NCBI RefSeq assembly: GCF_031458115.1
Contig: NZ_JAVDXV010000003.1
Coordinates: 124,001 to 188,000, forward strand
DNA: 64,000 nt
Direction of reading: 5' to 3'
Source of the DNA: Pelomonas asaccharophilus_A
GTDB taxonomy: Bacteria > Pseudomonadota > Gammaproteobacteria > Burkholderiales > Burkholderiaceae_C
Part shown: in pieces, positions 17,861 through 26,555 of the stretch
Layout of the letters: each line of letters begins with the position of its first letter
How positions within the stretch are numbered: the stretch's first letter is position 1
Made by a program: the position numbers and the translations under genes
Notes under the pieces: generated by a model
Seen by the model: the letters and a program-made list of their open reading frames with translations, nothing else
Told to the model about the DNA's origin: nothing
Database searches by the model: none

Positions 17861-18361
17861 TCATTCCAGAATTCGGACAGCCAGCAACTGTCCGTCGGGG
17901 TTCAGCAGCAGCTCCGCGCGCACCATGTCGGCGGCGCGCGCGGCGTCGAAAGGCAGGCCCAGCAGTGCCAGTCGCTCGCGCGGCAGTTCGGCCGGCTGCA
18001 GCCACACGGCCATGCCGCGGTCGGCCGTCAGCGCGGCGCGGAACTCGCCCTCCGGCACCAGCGGGATGAATCCGCTGCCGGCCAGCGACGCGGACGGCGC
18101 GCTGCCGGGCGGGTCCAGCAACAGCAGCGCGCTCATCAGCACGGCGGCGGTGGCGCCCAACGCACCGCTGCCCCAGGCCAGCCGGCGCAGCCAGCGCGGC
18201 TCGTGCGCGTCGGCGGTGGCCTGGTGCGCGCGGCGGGCCTGCTGCAGATGCGTCAGGCGGGCCAGCAGCCGGGCGTCCTGCTGGGCGTCGGGCTGCTGGC
18301 GGTTGAACTCCGCGCGCGCGGGCAGCAGCCAGTCGGGCGTGGTGTCGTCGTGATGAGTCAT
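17861..18361 (-). CDS. Putative anti-sigma factor (single-pass membrane protein)
   Basis: A 166-residue protein with one clear membrane helix (about 65-84, SGALGATAAVLMSALLLL) between a charged cytoplasmic N-terminus and a periplasmic C-terminus. Its ATG overlaps the stop of the sigma-factor gene (ATGA), the usual arrangement of ECF sigma/anti-sigma pairs. No zinc-binding HxxxCxxC motif is present. The anti-sigma role is inferred from topology and position. Confidence 0.65.
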   Translation of the reverse strand: MTHHDDTTPDWLLPARAEFNRQQPDAQQDARLLARLTHLQQARRAHQATADAHEPRWLRRLAWGSGALGATAAVLMSALLLLDPPGSAPSASLAGSGFIPLVPEGEFRAALTADRGMAVWLQPAELPRERLALLGLPFDAARAADMVRAELLLNPDGQLLAVRILE

Positions 18362-18948
18362 GGTCGTTCTCCCACGGCCAGCAGGTCGGCCAGGCGCTGG
18401 CGGGCGCGGTGCAGGCGGGTGCGCAGCACGTCGGCGCTGACGCCGGCAATGGCGGCGGCGTCCTCGTAGCTGCGTTCCTGCAGGTCCACCAGCACGATGG
18501 CCTCGCGCTGCGGCCAGCTGAGGCGGCGGATCGCGGTCCAGAGCTGGGCCTGCTGCTGGGCGGTGTCGAGGCGCAGGTCGCTGCCGGATTCGCCACTCTC
18601 GCCGTCGTCGGCGTCGTCCAGCGGCACGTGGCGGCGCGCGTCGCGCCATTGGTTGAGCAGTTGGTGCCGGGCCATGCCGGCGAGGTAGGCGCCCAGCGAG
18701 CCGCGGCCGGGCTGGTAGTCCTGCGCCCCGTGCAGCAGCTTCGCGAACGCCTCCTGCACGGCGTCCAGCGCGGCCGCTTCGTCGCCGGCCAGCGCCAGCG
18801 CGTAGCGGTAGACCGAGCCGCTCTCGCGCCGGTAGATCAGCGCCAGCGCATCGGCGTCACCGGCGACGACGCGGGCCAGCAGCGCGCCCTCGTCGCTGCG
18901 GGCTGCGGCGCCAGGCGCGACAAAGCCGAGGCGGGTCAGCCAGCTCAC
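18358..18948 (-). CDS. ECF RNA polymerase sigma factor
   Basis: A 196-residue extracytoplasmic-function sigma-70 factor. Region 2 is at about 25-95 (ALIYRRESGSVYRYAL, DAVQEAFAKLLH, a GMARHQLLNQWRD segment) and region 4 at about 135-190 (RLSWPQREAIVLVDLQERSYEDAAAIAGVSADVLRTRLHRAR). It starts with GTG. It heads a three-gene operon with a putative anti-sigma factor and a secreted protein. No GGAAC-type promoter is evident in the 200 bases upstream. Confidence 0.9.
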   Translation of the reverse strand: MSWLTRLGFVAPGAAARSDEGALLARVVAGDADALALIYRRESGSVYRYALALAGDEAAALDAVQEAFAKLLHGAQDYQPGRGSLGAYLAGMARHQLLNQWRDARRHVPLDDADDGESGESGSDLRLDTAQQQAQLWTAIRRLSWPQREAIVLVDLQERSYEDAAAIAGVSADVLRTRLHRARQRLADLLAVGERP

Positions 18949-19158
18949 TGGTGCACCCTTCGCGCTGCGCGCTGTCCCGCCGGGCGGGAGCGAGCTTGCT
19001 TGGGACGGCCCGGCGCGGCGCTCATGTCGGGCTGCATGGGGTGAAGGCCTGCTGGACTTGCATGCCGCTATTGAGCGTGGCGGCCTCGTTTCGTTACTCG
19101 GGACAAACCCGTCGTCACTTTCGACACGGGGGCGCCTCGCCGTGATCGAATCGCCTGC

Positions 19159-19941
19159 ATGACGACAAAGCGATGCTTGGGCGTGCTGGCACTGCTTGCC
19201 TCAGCAGCGCATGCCGCGGCGCCGGCCTGCGACGCGGGCTGGCAGCTGGACGTGCAACTGCGCCTGGGCGGCACGCACGGGCCCGACCTGGGCTCGGCCG
19301 AATGGCAGGCGGGCGTGGAGCGGCAGCTGATGCTGACAGAAGCGCCGCCGCGCGGGGGCGCGGCCTGGTGCGCGCGGGTGCAGCAGGCGCTGGATGCCGC
19401 GCGGCGGGCGCCGGTGTGCCGGCTGCGCATCGGCCCCGACAGCATCGAAGGCCTGAGCTGCCGCCGCGCGGCCCTGGCCACGCTGGACCTGCGCATGGCC
19501 CAGGCCCTGGCCGCCGCGCGCCGCCACGCGGCCCGCAAGGAACGCGCGCGGCTGGACGCCGAGCAGCAGGGCTGGCTGCGCGGCCGCAACGACTGCTGGA
19601 AGGCCGGCCCCGGCGACGACGCGCGTGCCGCCTGCATCGCCGACAACTATCGCCAGCGGCTGCTGGAGCTGCAGACCGGCTACCGTCTCGTGCCCGTGCA
19701 GGCCAGCGTGCGCTGGCGCTGCGACGATGGCAGTGCGCTGACGACGCACTTCTATACCGTCACCGACCCGCCCAGCCTGGTCGCGCAGCGCGCCGGCCAG
19801 CGCTCCTTGATGAAGCTGCAGCCCGCCGCCAGCGGTGCCCGCTATGCCGGCCCCAACGAAAGCTTCTGGGAGCACCAGGGCGAGGCCCGCATCACCTGGG
19901 GCTGGCAGGCGCCCGAGACCCGTTGCGTGAAACAGCCATGA
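19159..19941 (+). CDS. Secreted lysozyme inhibitor with LprI-like and MliC-like domains
   Basis: A 260-residue exported protein (signal peptide to about residue 20). The middle part (about 128-175, LDAEQQGWLRGRNDCWKAG with a later AACIADNYRQRL) matches the LprI/DUF1311 pattern with its Cys pair. The C-terminal 75 residues (RWRCDDGSALTTHFY, SFWEHQGEARITWG) match MliC, the membrane-bound inhibitor of c-type lysozyme. Both domain families are linked to lysozyme resistance, so it probably protects peptidoglycan in the periplasm. It is not a lipoprotein. It overlaps the next gene by four bases. Confidence 0.8.
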   Translation: MTTKRCLGVLALLASAAHAAAPACDAGWQLDVQLRLGGTHGPDLGSAEWQAGVERQLMLTEAPPRGGAAWCARVQQALDAARRAPVCRLRIGPDSIEGLSCRRAALATLDLRMAQALAAARRHAARKERARLDAEQQGWLRGRNDCWKAGPGDDARAACIADNYRQRLLELQTGYRLVPVQASVRWRCDDGSALTTHFYTVTDPPSLVAQRAGQRSLMKLQPAASGARYAGPNESFWEHQGEARITWGWQAPETRCVKQP

Positions 19942-20354
19942 TCAAGTTGCAAGGCCTCGACCACCTCGTGCTGCGCGTCATCGACCTGCCTGCGATGACA
20001 CGCTTCTATGTCGATGTGCTGGGCTGTTCGGTCGAGCGCCGCCAGGATGCCATCGGCCTGGTGCAACTGCGCGCCGGCGCGGCGCTGATCGACCTGGTGC
20101 CCGTGGACGGCCAATTGGGCCGCATGGGCGGCGCGCCGCCGGGCCGGGAGGGGGGGCGCAACCTGGATCACTTCTGCCTGCGCGTGCAGCCGTTTGACGA
20201 GGCTGCCATGCGCGCCCACCTGGCCGCGCATGGCGTGCAGGCGGGCGACACGGTGCCGCGCTACGGCGCGGAGGGCGAGGGGCCGTCCATCTATCTGTCC
20301 GACCCCGAGGGCAATGTCGTTGAACTGAAGGGGCCTCCGGAGACCACGCGATGA
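19938..20354 (+). CDS. VOC-family (glyoxalase/bleomycin-resistance fold) protein
   Basis: A 138-residue vicinal-oxygen-chelate protein with paired beta-alpha-beta-beta-beta units. Metal-site candidates are His9 (LDHLVLRV), the His of LDHFCLRV and the Glu of NVVELKG near the C-terminus. Dioxygenase, glyoxalase and resistance proteins share this fold, so the reaction is not assigned. It starts within an ATGA overlap with the lysozyme inhibitor gene and its own stop overlaps a further small frame. Confidence 0.88.
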   Translation: MIKLQGLDHLVLRVIDLPAMTRFYVDVLGCSVERRQDAIGLVQLRAGAALIDLVPVDGQLGRMGGAPPGREGGRNLDHFCLRVQPFDEAAMRAHLAAHGVQAGDTVPRYGAEGEGPSIYLSDPEGNVVELKGPPETTR

Positions 20355-20482
20355 AGCCGCTGACGCGCGCCGTGCTGTGGGGCGGGCTGCTGGCCGGCAC
20401 GGGCGAGCTGGTGTTCGCGCTGGCGTTCGGGCTGCCGATCGCGCTGGCGGTGCGGCAGTCGTTGGCGCACGCATCAGCTTAG
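20351..20482 (+). CDS. Possible 43-residue hydrophobic small protein
   Basis: A short frame starting in an ATGA overlap with the VOC gene and encoding 43 residues, with a continuous hydrophobic helix (VLWGGLLAGTGELVFALAFG...) and a short polar tail. Translational coupling makes it plausible. It is not a family I know and could equally be the remnant of a longer gene. Confidence 0.35.
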   Translation: MKPLTRAVLWGGLLAGTGELVFALAFGLPIALAVRQSLAHASA

Positions 20483-20528
20483 GCGCCGCCCGCATAAGCG
20501 CCGCCGCGCTCGCGCAGAATCCGGCTCC

Positions 20529-21674
20529 ATGCCCGTTCTGCCCACCAAGCTGCCCCACACCGGCACCACCATCTTCACCGTCATGTCGGCGCTGGCCGCC
20601 GAGCATGGCGCGATCAACCTTGGCCAGGGCTTCCCGGACTTCGAGGCCGATCCGGCGCTGCTGCAGGCCGTGACGAGCGCGATGGCCGCGGGCCACAACC
20701 AGTACCCGCCCATGACCGGCGTGCCGGCGCTGCGCCAGGCCGTCGCGGCCAAGCTGAACGATCTGTACGGCTCGGCCTATGACGCCGACCGCGACATCAC
20801 CATCACCGCCGGCGGCACGCAAGGCCTCATCACCGCGCTGCACGCCTGCGTGGGCGCGGGCGACGAGGTCATCATCATCGAGCCGGCCTACGACAGCTAC
20901 GACCCCGCCATCCGGCTGGCCGGGGCCGTGCCGGTGGGCGTGGCTATGACGCCGGACTACCGCATCGACTGGCCCGCCGTGCGCGCCGCCATCACGCCGC
21001 GAACGCGTGCTCTGGTCATCAACACACCGCACAACCCCAGCGGCCGCGTCGCCACGCATGACGACTTGATCGAACTGGAACGCATCGCCGAGCAGCACGA
21101 CCTGTTCGTCGTCAGCGACGAGGTCTACGAGCACATGGTGTTCGACGAGGCGCCGCACCAGAGCGTGGCGCGCTTTGCCGCGCTGCGCGAGCGCAGCTTC
21201 CTCATCAGCAGCTTCGGCAAGACCTTCCACGTGACGGGCTGGAAGGTCGGCTTCGTCGCCGCGCCGCCGGCGCTGTCTGCCGCGTTCCGGCGGCTGCACC
21301 AGTACACGGTGTTCACGGTGCACACGCCCACGCAGCACGCCATCGCGGCCTACCTGGCCGACCCAGCGCCCTGGCAGGGTCTGAGCGCCTTCTACCAGGC
21401 CAAGCGGGACGCCTTCCGCGCGGCGCTGTCGCACACGCAGCTGAAGCTGCTGCCTTGCGAGGGCACCTACTTCCAGACGGTGGACTACCGTGCCGTGTCG
21501 GACCTGCCGGAGCTGGACTTCGCGAAGTGGCTGACCACCGAGATCGGCGTGGCCGCCATCCCGCTGTCGGTGTTCTACCAGCGGCCGCAGGAGCGCGGCC
21601 ATGTGCGTTTCTGCTTCGCCAAGCGCGACACGACGCTGGCGGAGGCGATCAGGCGGCTGGAGAAGCTGGCCTGA
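20529..21674 (+). CDS. PLP-dependent methionine aminotransferase (YbdL-like)
   Basis: A 381-residue class I/II aminotransferase close in pattern to methionine aminotransferase YbdL, which transaminates methionine and its keto acid in methionine salvage. Signatures: INLGQGFPDF near residue 30, NQYPPMTGVPALR, the NTPHNPSGR segment, SDEVYEHMVFD, and the PLP-binding Lys in SFGKTFHVTGWKVG. The C-terminus has the substrate-carboxylate Arg in HVRFCFAK. Kynurenine-oxoglutarate transaminases are close relatives, so substrate preference is inferred. Confidence 0.88.
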   Translation: MPVLPTKLPHTGTTIFTVMSALAAEHGAINLGQGFPDFEADPALLQAVTSAMAAGHNQYPPMTGVPALRQAVAAKLNDLYGSAYDADRDITITAGGTQGLITALHACVGAGDEVIIIEPAYDSYDPAIRLAGAVPVGVAMTPDYRIDWPAVRAAITPRTRALVINTPHNPSGRVATHDDLIELERIAEQHDLFVVSDEVYEHMVFDEAPHQSVARFAALRERSFLISSFGKTFHVTGWKVGFVAAPPALSAAFRRLHQYTVFTVHTPTQHAIAAYLADPAPWQGLSAFYQAKRDAFRAALSHTQLKLLPCEGTYFQTVDYRAVSDLPELDFAKWLTTEIGVAAIPLSVFYQRPQERGHVRFCFAKRDTTLAEAIRRLEKLA

Positions 21675-21773
21675 GCAGTCTGCTCTGGCACGCCCCGTGC
21701 TAACCCTAGGGTGAGAGATCGGCAGCTGCCGCCGAGGCGCAGACCGGTCGTGACCCAGTTCACGGAGGACATC

Positions 21774-22454
21774 ATGTTGCACCACGCCCGTGCACCGGCC
21801 CATGCACCGAAAGCGGGGATGCCCCCCAAGCAGACGGGCGGCGAGGCCTTTGGCAAGTTGATCAACCTGTCGGGCCGGCGGCGTTTCACGTCGCAGCGGC
21901 TGGTGCTGTACGCGGTGCTGGCGGCGCAGGGTCGCGAGGGCGCGCTGAACACGTCGCTCGATGCGCTGGCCACGTTCAGCGACGCCCACCGTTCGTTGAT
22001 GGAAGGCGAGCTGTCGCCGGTCATGCTGGGCGGTGAGCTGGAAGAAGCCTACTTCGGCCCGGAGCGCGCCGATGAACGCATCAACGCCTTCATCGACCTG
22101 GCCCGCCGCGCGCTGGACGCCATCGGCGCCGGTATGCGCAGCGCGCCGGAACTGCTGGAGCAACTGGTGGATGCCGCCACGCCGCTGCTGGCCGCGCTCA
22201 ACCGGCTGACCCAGGTCTACGAAGACCTGGCCCGCCAGCAGGCCGCGTCGGCCAAGCGGCAGCTGACCGCCGTCATGGGCGACATCGAGCAGATCGCCAA
22301 GCACGCACGCATCGTGTCGTTCAATGCCCAGGTGGTGGCGGCGCGCGCAGGCGCGTCGGGCCGCGAGTTCGCCGTCGTGTCGGGTGAGATGACGCACATC
22401 ACCGGCCAGCTGGACGGGTTGGTGCGCGAGGCGGTGCGCAGCGCGGTGGCTTGA
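21774..22454 (+). CDS. Soluble methyl-accepting-chemotaxis-like signalling protein
   Basis: A 226-residue, largely helical cytoplasmic protein. The last 60 residues (IEQIAKHARIVSFNAQVVAARAGASGREFAVVSGEM) match the tip and return helix of MCP signalling domains (usual form: NLLALNAAIEAARAGE.GRGFAVVA). No membrane helix or HAMP domain is present. It may couple to CheA/CheW arrays or act as a scaffold. A GGAGG site precedes ATG 21774. It converges on the MerR gene with one base between the stop codons. Confidence 0.75.
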   Translation: MLHHARAPAHAPKAGMPPKQTGGEAFGKLINLSGRRRFTSQRLVLYAVLAAQGREGALNTSLDALATFSDAHRSLMEGELSPVMLGGELEEAYFGPERADERINAFIDLARRALDAIGAGMRSAPELLEQLVDAATPLLAALNRLTQVYEDLARQQAASAKRQLTAVMGDIEQIAKHARIVSFNAQVVAARAGASGREFAVVSGEMTHITGQLDGLVREAVRSAVA

Positions 22455-22455
22455 G

Positions 22456-22830
22456 TCAAGTCGCCGACCTCAGTGGGCAACTGGCGCCGGTTTCAGGCGT
22501 CTCTGCCAGCCTTGTGGCCAATTCGTTGCGCAGGCTTTGCAGGCCGGCGATGCGGGCGTCGACATCGGCCAGCTTGCGCGCCAGCGCATCGCGCAGCGCC
22601 GGGCCGGCGTCCTGCCCCTGCGCCAGCAGCGGCAGGTCGGCTGCGATCTCGGCCAGCGTGAAGCCCAGTTGCTGGGCGGTGCGCACATAGCCCAGCCACT
22701 GCACGGCTTCCTCGGGGTAGTCGCGGTAGCCGTTGGCGCTGCGGCGCGCCTGCAGCAGGCCGCGTTTTTCATAGAAGCGCAGGCTGTCGCGGCTCAGGCC
22801 GGTGCGCTCGGACAGGGTGCCGATCTGCAT
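22456..22830 (-). CDS. MerR-family transcriptional regulator
   Basis: A 124-residue MerR regulator: HTH (MQIGTLSERTGLSRDSLRFYEKRGLL), the family's NGYRDYPEEAV segment, then a dimerisation coiled coil (about 75-110). The C-terminal tail has a single Cys rather than a metal-binding loop, so it is probably not a classical metal sensor. It is divergent from the membrane protein at 22913, which may be its target. Confidence 0.9.
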   Translation of the reverse strand: MQIGTLSERTGLSRDSLRFYEKRGLLQARRSANGYRDYPEEAVQWLGYVRTAQQLGFTLAEIAADLPLLAQGQDAGPALRDALARKLADVDARIAGLQSLRNELATRLAETPETGASCPLRSAT

Positions 22831-22912
22831 GGAAAGACTCGGATGGGGGGCTTGACCCTGGAGCGTAGTCCAGCCCTGAGCATGCGGGCCTTCGCAACTT
22901 GCCCAGTGCGCC

Positions 22913-23350
22913 ATGCCCTCGTTCAGCCCCGCCCAGTTCCGTCGCATCGTCTGGGCCAGCGCCGCGTACGACGTCGTCGTCACGGCGCCCTTCGCCACCC
23001 CCTGGACCTTCGCCATCGCCTTCGGCCAGCTCAGCGTCGTCAACCAGGCGCTCGGCGGGCAGCCGCTGCCGGCCTTCGAGCCGATGCACCAGCTGTTTGC
23101 GTTGCTGATGGCCAGCGTGGTGATGGTCTGGTCCTGGCTGCGGCTGCGCACGCCCACTGCGGCGCTGGGCCGGCACGATGCGGTCACGCGGCTGCTGTTC
23201 AGCACCTGGATGTTCTGGACCTGGCTGCAGACCGGTGCACCGGTGATGTTGCTGTTCCTGCTGCCGGAGATCAGCTGGGCGGTCGCCCAGGCCTGGCCGG
23301 TGAAGCTCAGCGCGCCAGCAACGGCAGCACTTCGTCCGTCAGCAGCTTGA
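22913..23350 (+). CDS. Small membrane protein divergent to MerR
   Basis: A 145-residue protein with hydrophobic segments near residues 15-35, 58-76 and 92-115, rich in Trp and Phe. I do not recognise the family. It is transcribed away from the MerR regulator with 82 bases between, the usual arrangement of a regulator and its target. Its last 44 bases overlap the convergent S33 hydrolase gene, so the C-terminus is uncertain. Confidence 0.65.
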   Translation: MPSFSPAQFRRIVWASAAYDVVVTAPFATPWTFAIAFGQLSVVNQALGGQPLPAFEPMHQLFALLMASVVMVWSWLRLRTPTAALGRHDAVTRLLFSTWMFWTWLQTGAPVMLLFLLPEISWAVAQAWPVKLSAPATAALRPSAA

Positions 23351-24356
23351 ACTGCGCGTCCAGCAGCGGTCCGTTGGGGTCGTGGCCGGCGCGCGGCACG
23401 GTGACGAGCTGCTTGCGCGGCGCGGTGAGGCGGTCGAACCAGGCGCGTGTAGTGTCCGGCGGCGTCAGCAGGTCTTCCTCGCCTTGCACGAGGAAGACGG
23501 GCAGCTGGAACTGCGTGCGCTCATCCAGCAGGTTCAACCGCCACAGCATGCCGTCGCCGTTGAAGCCGACGAACTTCAGGAAGGAGAACGCCTCACCGGC
23601 TTCGTACGCGGCGGCATCCTGCGGGGCGGCGTAGTCGGCGGCGGGCTTCCAGCTCGGGCCGGGCTCGGTGCGTTGGGCCTCGTAGCCGCGCAGGATGCGG
23701 CGCAGCTTGCCGAAGCTGCGTGGGTCGGTCCAGGGCGGGCTGCCCAGCGCCTGCAGCGTGGCGAGGGCGGGCTGGTCACCCAACTCGCGGGCGCGCTGCA
23801 GCGCGAGGGCATGGCTGGCGATGAGGTCGGCCGGGCCGACGAGCTGAGACACGCCCACGTAGGCGTGGAAGAGCCCGGGTCGCCGGTGCGCCATCTCCAC
23901 CGCCAGCGCCGAGCCCCACGAGCTGCCCAGCAGGATGACTTTGCGCAGCCCCAGGCGGCGCTGCAGGTGCTCGGCCACGGCGATGCCGTCGGCGGCCAGC
24001 AGGTCCAGCGTCAGCGGTGTGCGGGTGAACTCGTCCGGTTCCAGCTCCCGCACCGGCAGGTTCTTGCCATAGGTGCGGCCGGCGCCGCGCTGGTCCCACT
24101 GCGCGAGGGTGAAATTCTTGGCCCAGGCGCCGAACAGCGAGTCGGCGAAGGGCGTGTTGGGATTGCCCGGGCCGCCATGAACGAACAGCAGCACGGGGTT
24201 GCGGCAGTCCTGGCCGGTGATGGTCAGCCACTGCGGGATGCCATTGATCTCGACGAAACCCTGTTCCCGCACGGTGCACTCGGGCGCCGGTGGTTGCACG
24301 GCGGGGCTCAGCAGCGGAGCGAGCAGCAAAGCGGCGGTCAACAGGCGTCGGATCAA
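23307..24356 (-). CDS. Exported S33-family alpha/beta hydrolase (proline iminopeptidase-like)
   Basis: A 349-residue alpha/beta hydrolase with a signal peptide (MIRRLLTAALLLAPLLSPAV). It has the S33 signatures: LFVHGGPGNPNTP (oxyanion loop), QWDQRGAGRTYG, nucleophile Ser in GSSWGSALA, Asp in VQGEEDLLTPP and His in RAGHDPNG. Family members release N-terminal proline or hydrolyse small esters and amides. The start is read as TTG 24356 with a GGAG site six bases upstream; the open frame continues up without a signal peptide. Confidence 0.85.
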   Translation of the reverse strand: MIRRLLTAALLLAPLLSPAVQPPAPECTVREQGFVEINGIPQWLTITGQDCRNPVLLFVHGGPGNPNTPFADSLFGAWAKNFTLAQWDQRGAGRTYGKNLPVRELEPDEFTRTPLTLDLLAADGIAVAEHLQRRLGLRKVILLGSSWGSALAVEMAHRRPGLFHAYVGVSQLVGPADLIASHALALQRARELGDQPALATLQALGSPPWTDPRSFGKLRRILRGYEAQRTEPGPSWKPAADYAAPQDAAAYEAGEAFSFLKFVGFNGDGMLWRLNLLDERTQFQLPVFLVQGEEDLLTPPDTTRAWFDRLTAPRKQLVTVPRAGHDPNGPLLDAQFKLLTDEVLPLLAR

Positions 24357-24536
24357 CGGGGTCTCCAGGGGCTGTAGCGAGCAGATGAGAGCCCCGCCGC
24401 AGGCCCGCGACCATTCGGCAAGCCGCAACCGAGCTTTCGGCACGGCCGCGGAATAGCGCCTGGGCGAGACATTGGCCGGCCGGTGCCGGAAAATCGCGGT
24501 CTTTCCCGCTTTCGCGAGCTACCGCCAGGTTCCGCC

Positions 24537-26399
24537 ATGCCCACCCCCTACCGCTCCAAGACTTCCACCGCCGGCCGCAACATGGCCGGCGCCCGCTCGC
24601 TGTGGCGCGCCACCGGCATGAAGGACGATGACTTCTCCAAGCCCATCATCGCCATCGCCAACAGCTTCACGCAGTTCGTGCCCGGCCACGTGCACCTGAA
24701 GGACCTGGGCCAGCTGGTGGCGCGCGAGATCGAATCGGTGGGCGGCGTGGCCAAGGAGTTCAACACCATCGCCGTGGACGACGGCATCGCGATGGGCCAC
24801 GACGGCATGCTGTATTCGCTGCCCAGCCGCGACATCATTGCCGACTCGGTCGAATACATGGTCAACGCCCACTGCGCCGATGCGCTGGTGTGCATCTCCA
24901 ACTGCGACAAGATCACCCCCGGCATGCTGATGGCCGCCATGCGGCTCAACATCCCCGTCGTGTTCGTCTCCGGCGGCCCGATGGAAGCCGGCAAGGTGCG
25001 CCTGGCCGTGCCCGGCACCAGCAAGATCGAGATCAAGAAGCTGGACCTGATCGACGCGATGGTCATGGCCGCCGACGCCAAGGTCAGCGACGCCGACCTC
25101 GCCGAAGTCGAGCGCTCGGCCTGCCCCACCTGCGGCAGCTGCTCGGGCATGTTCACGGCCAACTCCATGAACTGCCTGACCGAGGCGCTGGGCCTCTCGC
25201 TGCCGGGCAATGGCACGGTGGTGGCCACGCATGCTGACCGCGAGCAGCTGTTCAAGCGCGCCGGCCGCACGGCCGTCGAGCTGTGCAAGCGCTTCTACGA
25301 GCAGGACGACGCCACGGTGCTGCCGCGCGCCATCGGCAAGAAGGCGTTCGAGAACGCGATGACGCTGGACATCGCGATGGGCGGCTCCACCAACACCATC
25401 CTGCACATCCTGGCCGCGGCGCAGGAGGCCGAGATAGCCTTCGACATGACGGACATCGACCGCCTGTCGCGCGACGTGCCGCAGCTGTGCAAGGTGGCGC
25501 CCAACACCAACAAGTACCACATCGAAGACGTGCACCGCGCCGGCGGCATCATGGCCATCCTGGGCGAGCTGGACCGCGCCGGCAAGCTGCACACGGACGC
25601 GCCCACCGTGCACGCCAAGACGATGAAGGACGCGCTGGACGAATGGGACATCGCCCGCTCGCCCAGCGAGGCCGTGAAGACCTTCTACATGGCCGGCCCT
25701 GCCGGCATCCCGACGCAGGTCGCCTTCAGCCAGAACAGCCGCTGGCCCAGCCTGGACACCGACCGCGCCGAGGGTTGCATCCGCTCGTATGACCACGCCT
25801 TCAGCAAGGAAGGCGGCCTGGCCGTGCTGCGCGGCAACATCGCGCTGGACGGCTGCGTCGTGAAGACCGCCGGCGTGGACGACAGCCTGCTGGTCTTCGA
25901 AGGCCCGGCGCATGTCGTCGAGAGCCAGGACGAGGCGGTCGCCAACATCCTGGACGACAAGGTCAAGGCCGGCGACGTGGTGGTGGTGCGCTACGAAGGC
26001 CCGAAGGGCGGCCCCGGCATGCAGGAAATGCTCTACCCGACCAGCTACATCAAGAGCAAGGGCCTGGGCAAAGCCTGCGCGCTGCTGACCGACGGCCGCT
26101 TCTCCGGCGGCACGTCGGGCCTGTCCATCGGCCACTGCTCGCCGGAAGCGGCAGCGGGCGGCGCGATCGGCCTGGTGCGCAACGGCGACCGCATCCGCAT
26201 CGATATTCCGAACCGGACCATCGATGTGCTGTTGAGCGACGAGGAACTGGCCGCACGTCGTGCGGAGCAGGATGCGAAGGGCTGGAAGCCGGTCGAGGCG
26301 CGTCCGCGCAAGGTGTCGGCGGCGCTGAAGGCGTATGCGCTGCTGGCGACGTCGGCGGACAAGGGGGCGGTGCGGGATCTGGGGCAGCTGGAAGGCTGA
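24537..26399 (+). CDS. ilvD: Dihydroxy-acid dehydratase
   Basis: A 620-residue dihydroxy-acid dehydratase, the iron-sulfur enzyme that makes the 2-oxo acids for valine and isoleucine. Length and sequence match the E. coli-type enzyme: MPTPYRSKTSTAGRNMAGAR start, cluster Cys residues in CISNCDKITPGM and CPTCGSCSGMFTANSMN, and the C-terminal LTDGRFSGGTSGLSIGH motif. It stands alone with its own terminator 10 bases after the stop. Confidence 0.97.
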   Translation: MPTPYRSKTSTAGRNMAGARSLWRATGMKDDDFSKPIIAIANSFTQFVPGHVHLKDLGQLVAREIESVGGVAKEFNTIAVDDGIAMGHDGMLYSLPSRDIIADSVEYMVNAHCADALVCISNCDKITPGMLMAAMRLNIPVVFVSGGPMEAGKVRLAVPGTSKIEIKKLDLIDAMVMAADAKVSDADLAEVERSACPTCGSCSGMFTANSMNCLTEALGLSLPGNGTVVATHADREQLFKRAGRTAVELCKRFYEQDDATVLPRAIGKKAFENAMTLDIAMGGSTNTILHILAAAQEAEIAFDMTDIDRLSRDVPQLCKVAPNTNKYHIEDVHRAGGIMAILGELDRAGKLHTDAPTVHAKTMKDALDEWDIARSPSEAVKTFYMAGPAGIPTQVAFSQNSRWPSLDTDRAEGCIRSYDHAFSKEGGLAVLRGNIALDGCVVKTAGVDDSLLVFEGPAHVVESQDEAVANILDDKVKAGDVVVVRYEGPKGGPGMQEMLYPTSYIKSKGLGKACALLTDGRFSGGTSGLSIGHCSPEAAAGGAIGLVRNGDRIRIDIPNRTIDVLLSDEELAARRAEQDAKGWKPVEARPRKVSAALKAYALLATSADKGAVRDLGQLEG

Positions 26400-26408
26400 A
26401 CTAGCTGA

Positions 26409-26431
26409 AGCGGCCCGTGGGTCGCTTTTTT
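26409..26431 (+). terminator. Rho-independent terminator after ilvD
   Basis: AGCGGCCC at 26409-26416 pairs with GGGTCGCT after a short loop (one G-U pair), followed by a run of T residues. It lies 9 bases after the ilvD stop. Confidence 0.8.
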
Positions 26432-26555
26432 AATGCCCGGAGTAGTTGCGTTCTCCTCAAGCACTTGGTGCGCTCTGGAAGTCCCTCCGCAAACCTAGGC
26501 GTGCGCGACGATGAGCATTGAAACCGATGCTTGGCTGAGAAATGCGCGCTTTACA

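Noticed and set aside
19842..22397. An 851-codon minus-strand open frame
   Set aside because: It runs antisense across the VOC, aminotransferase and MCP-like genes, all of which have clear family signatures on the plus strand.
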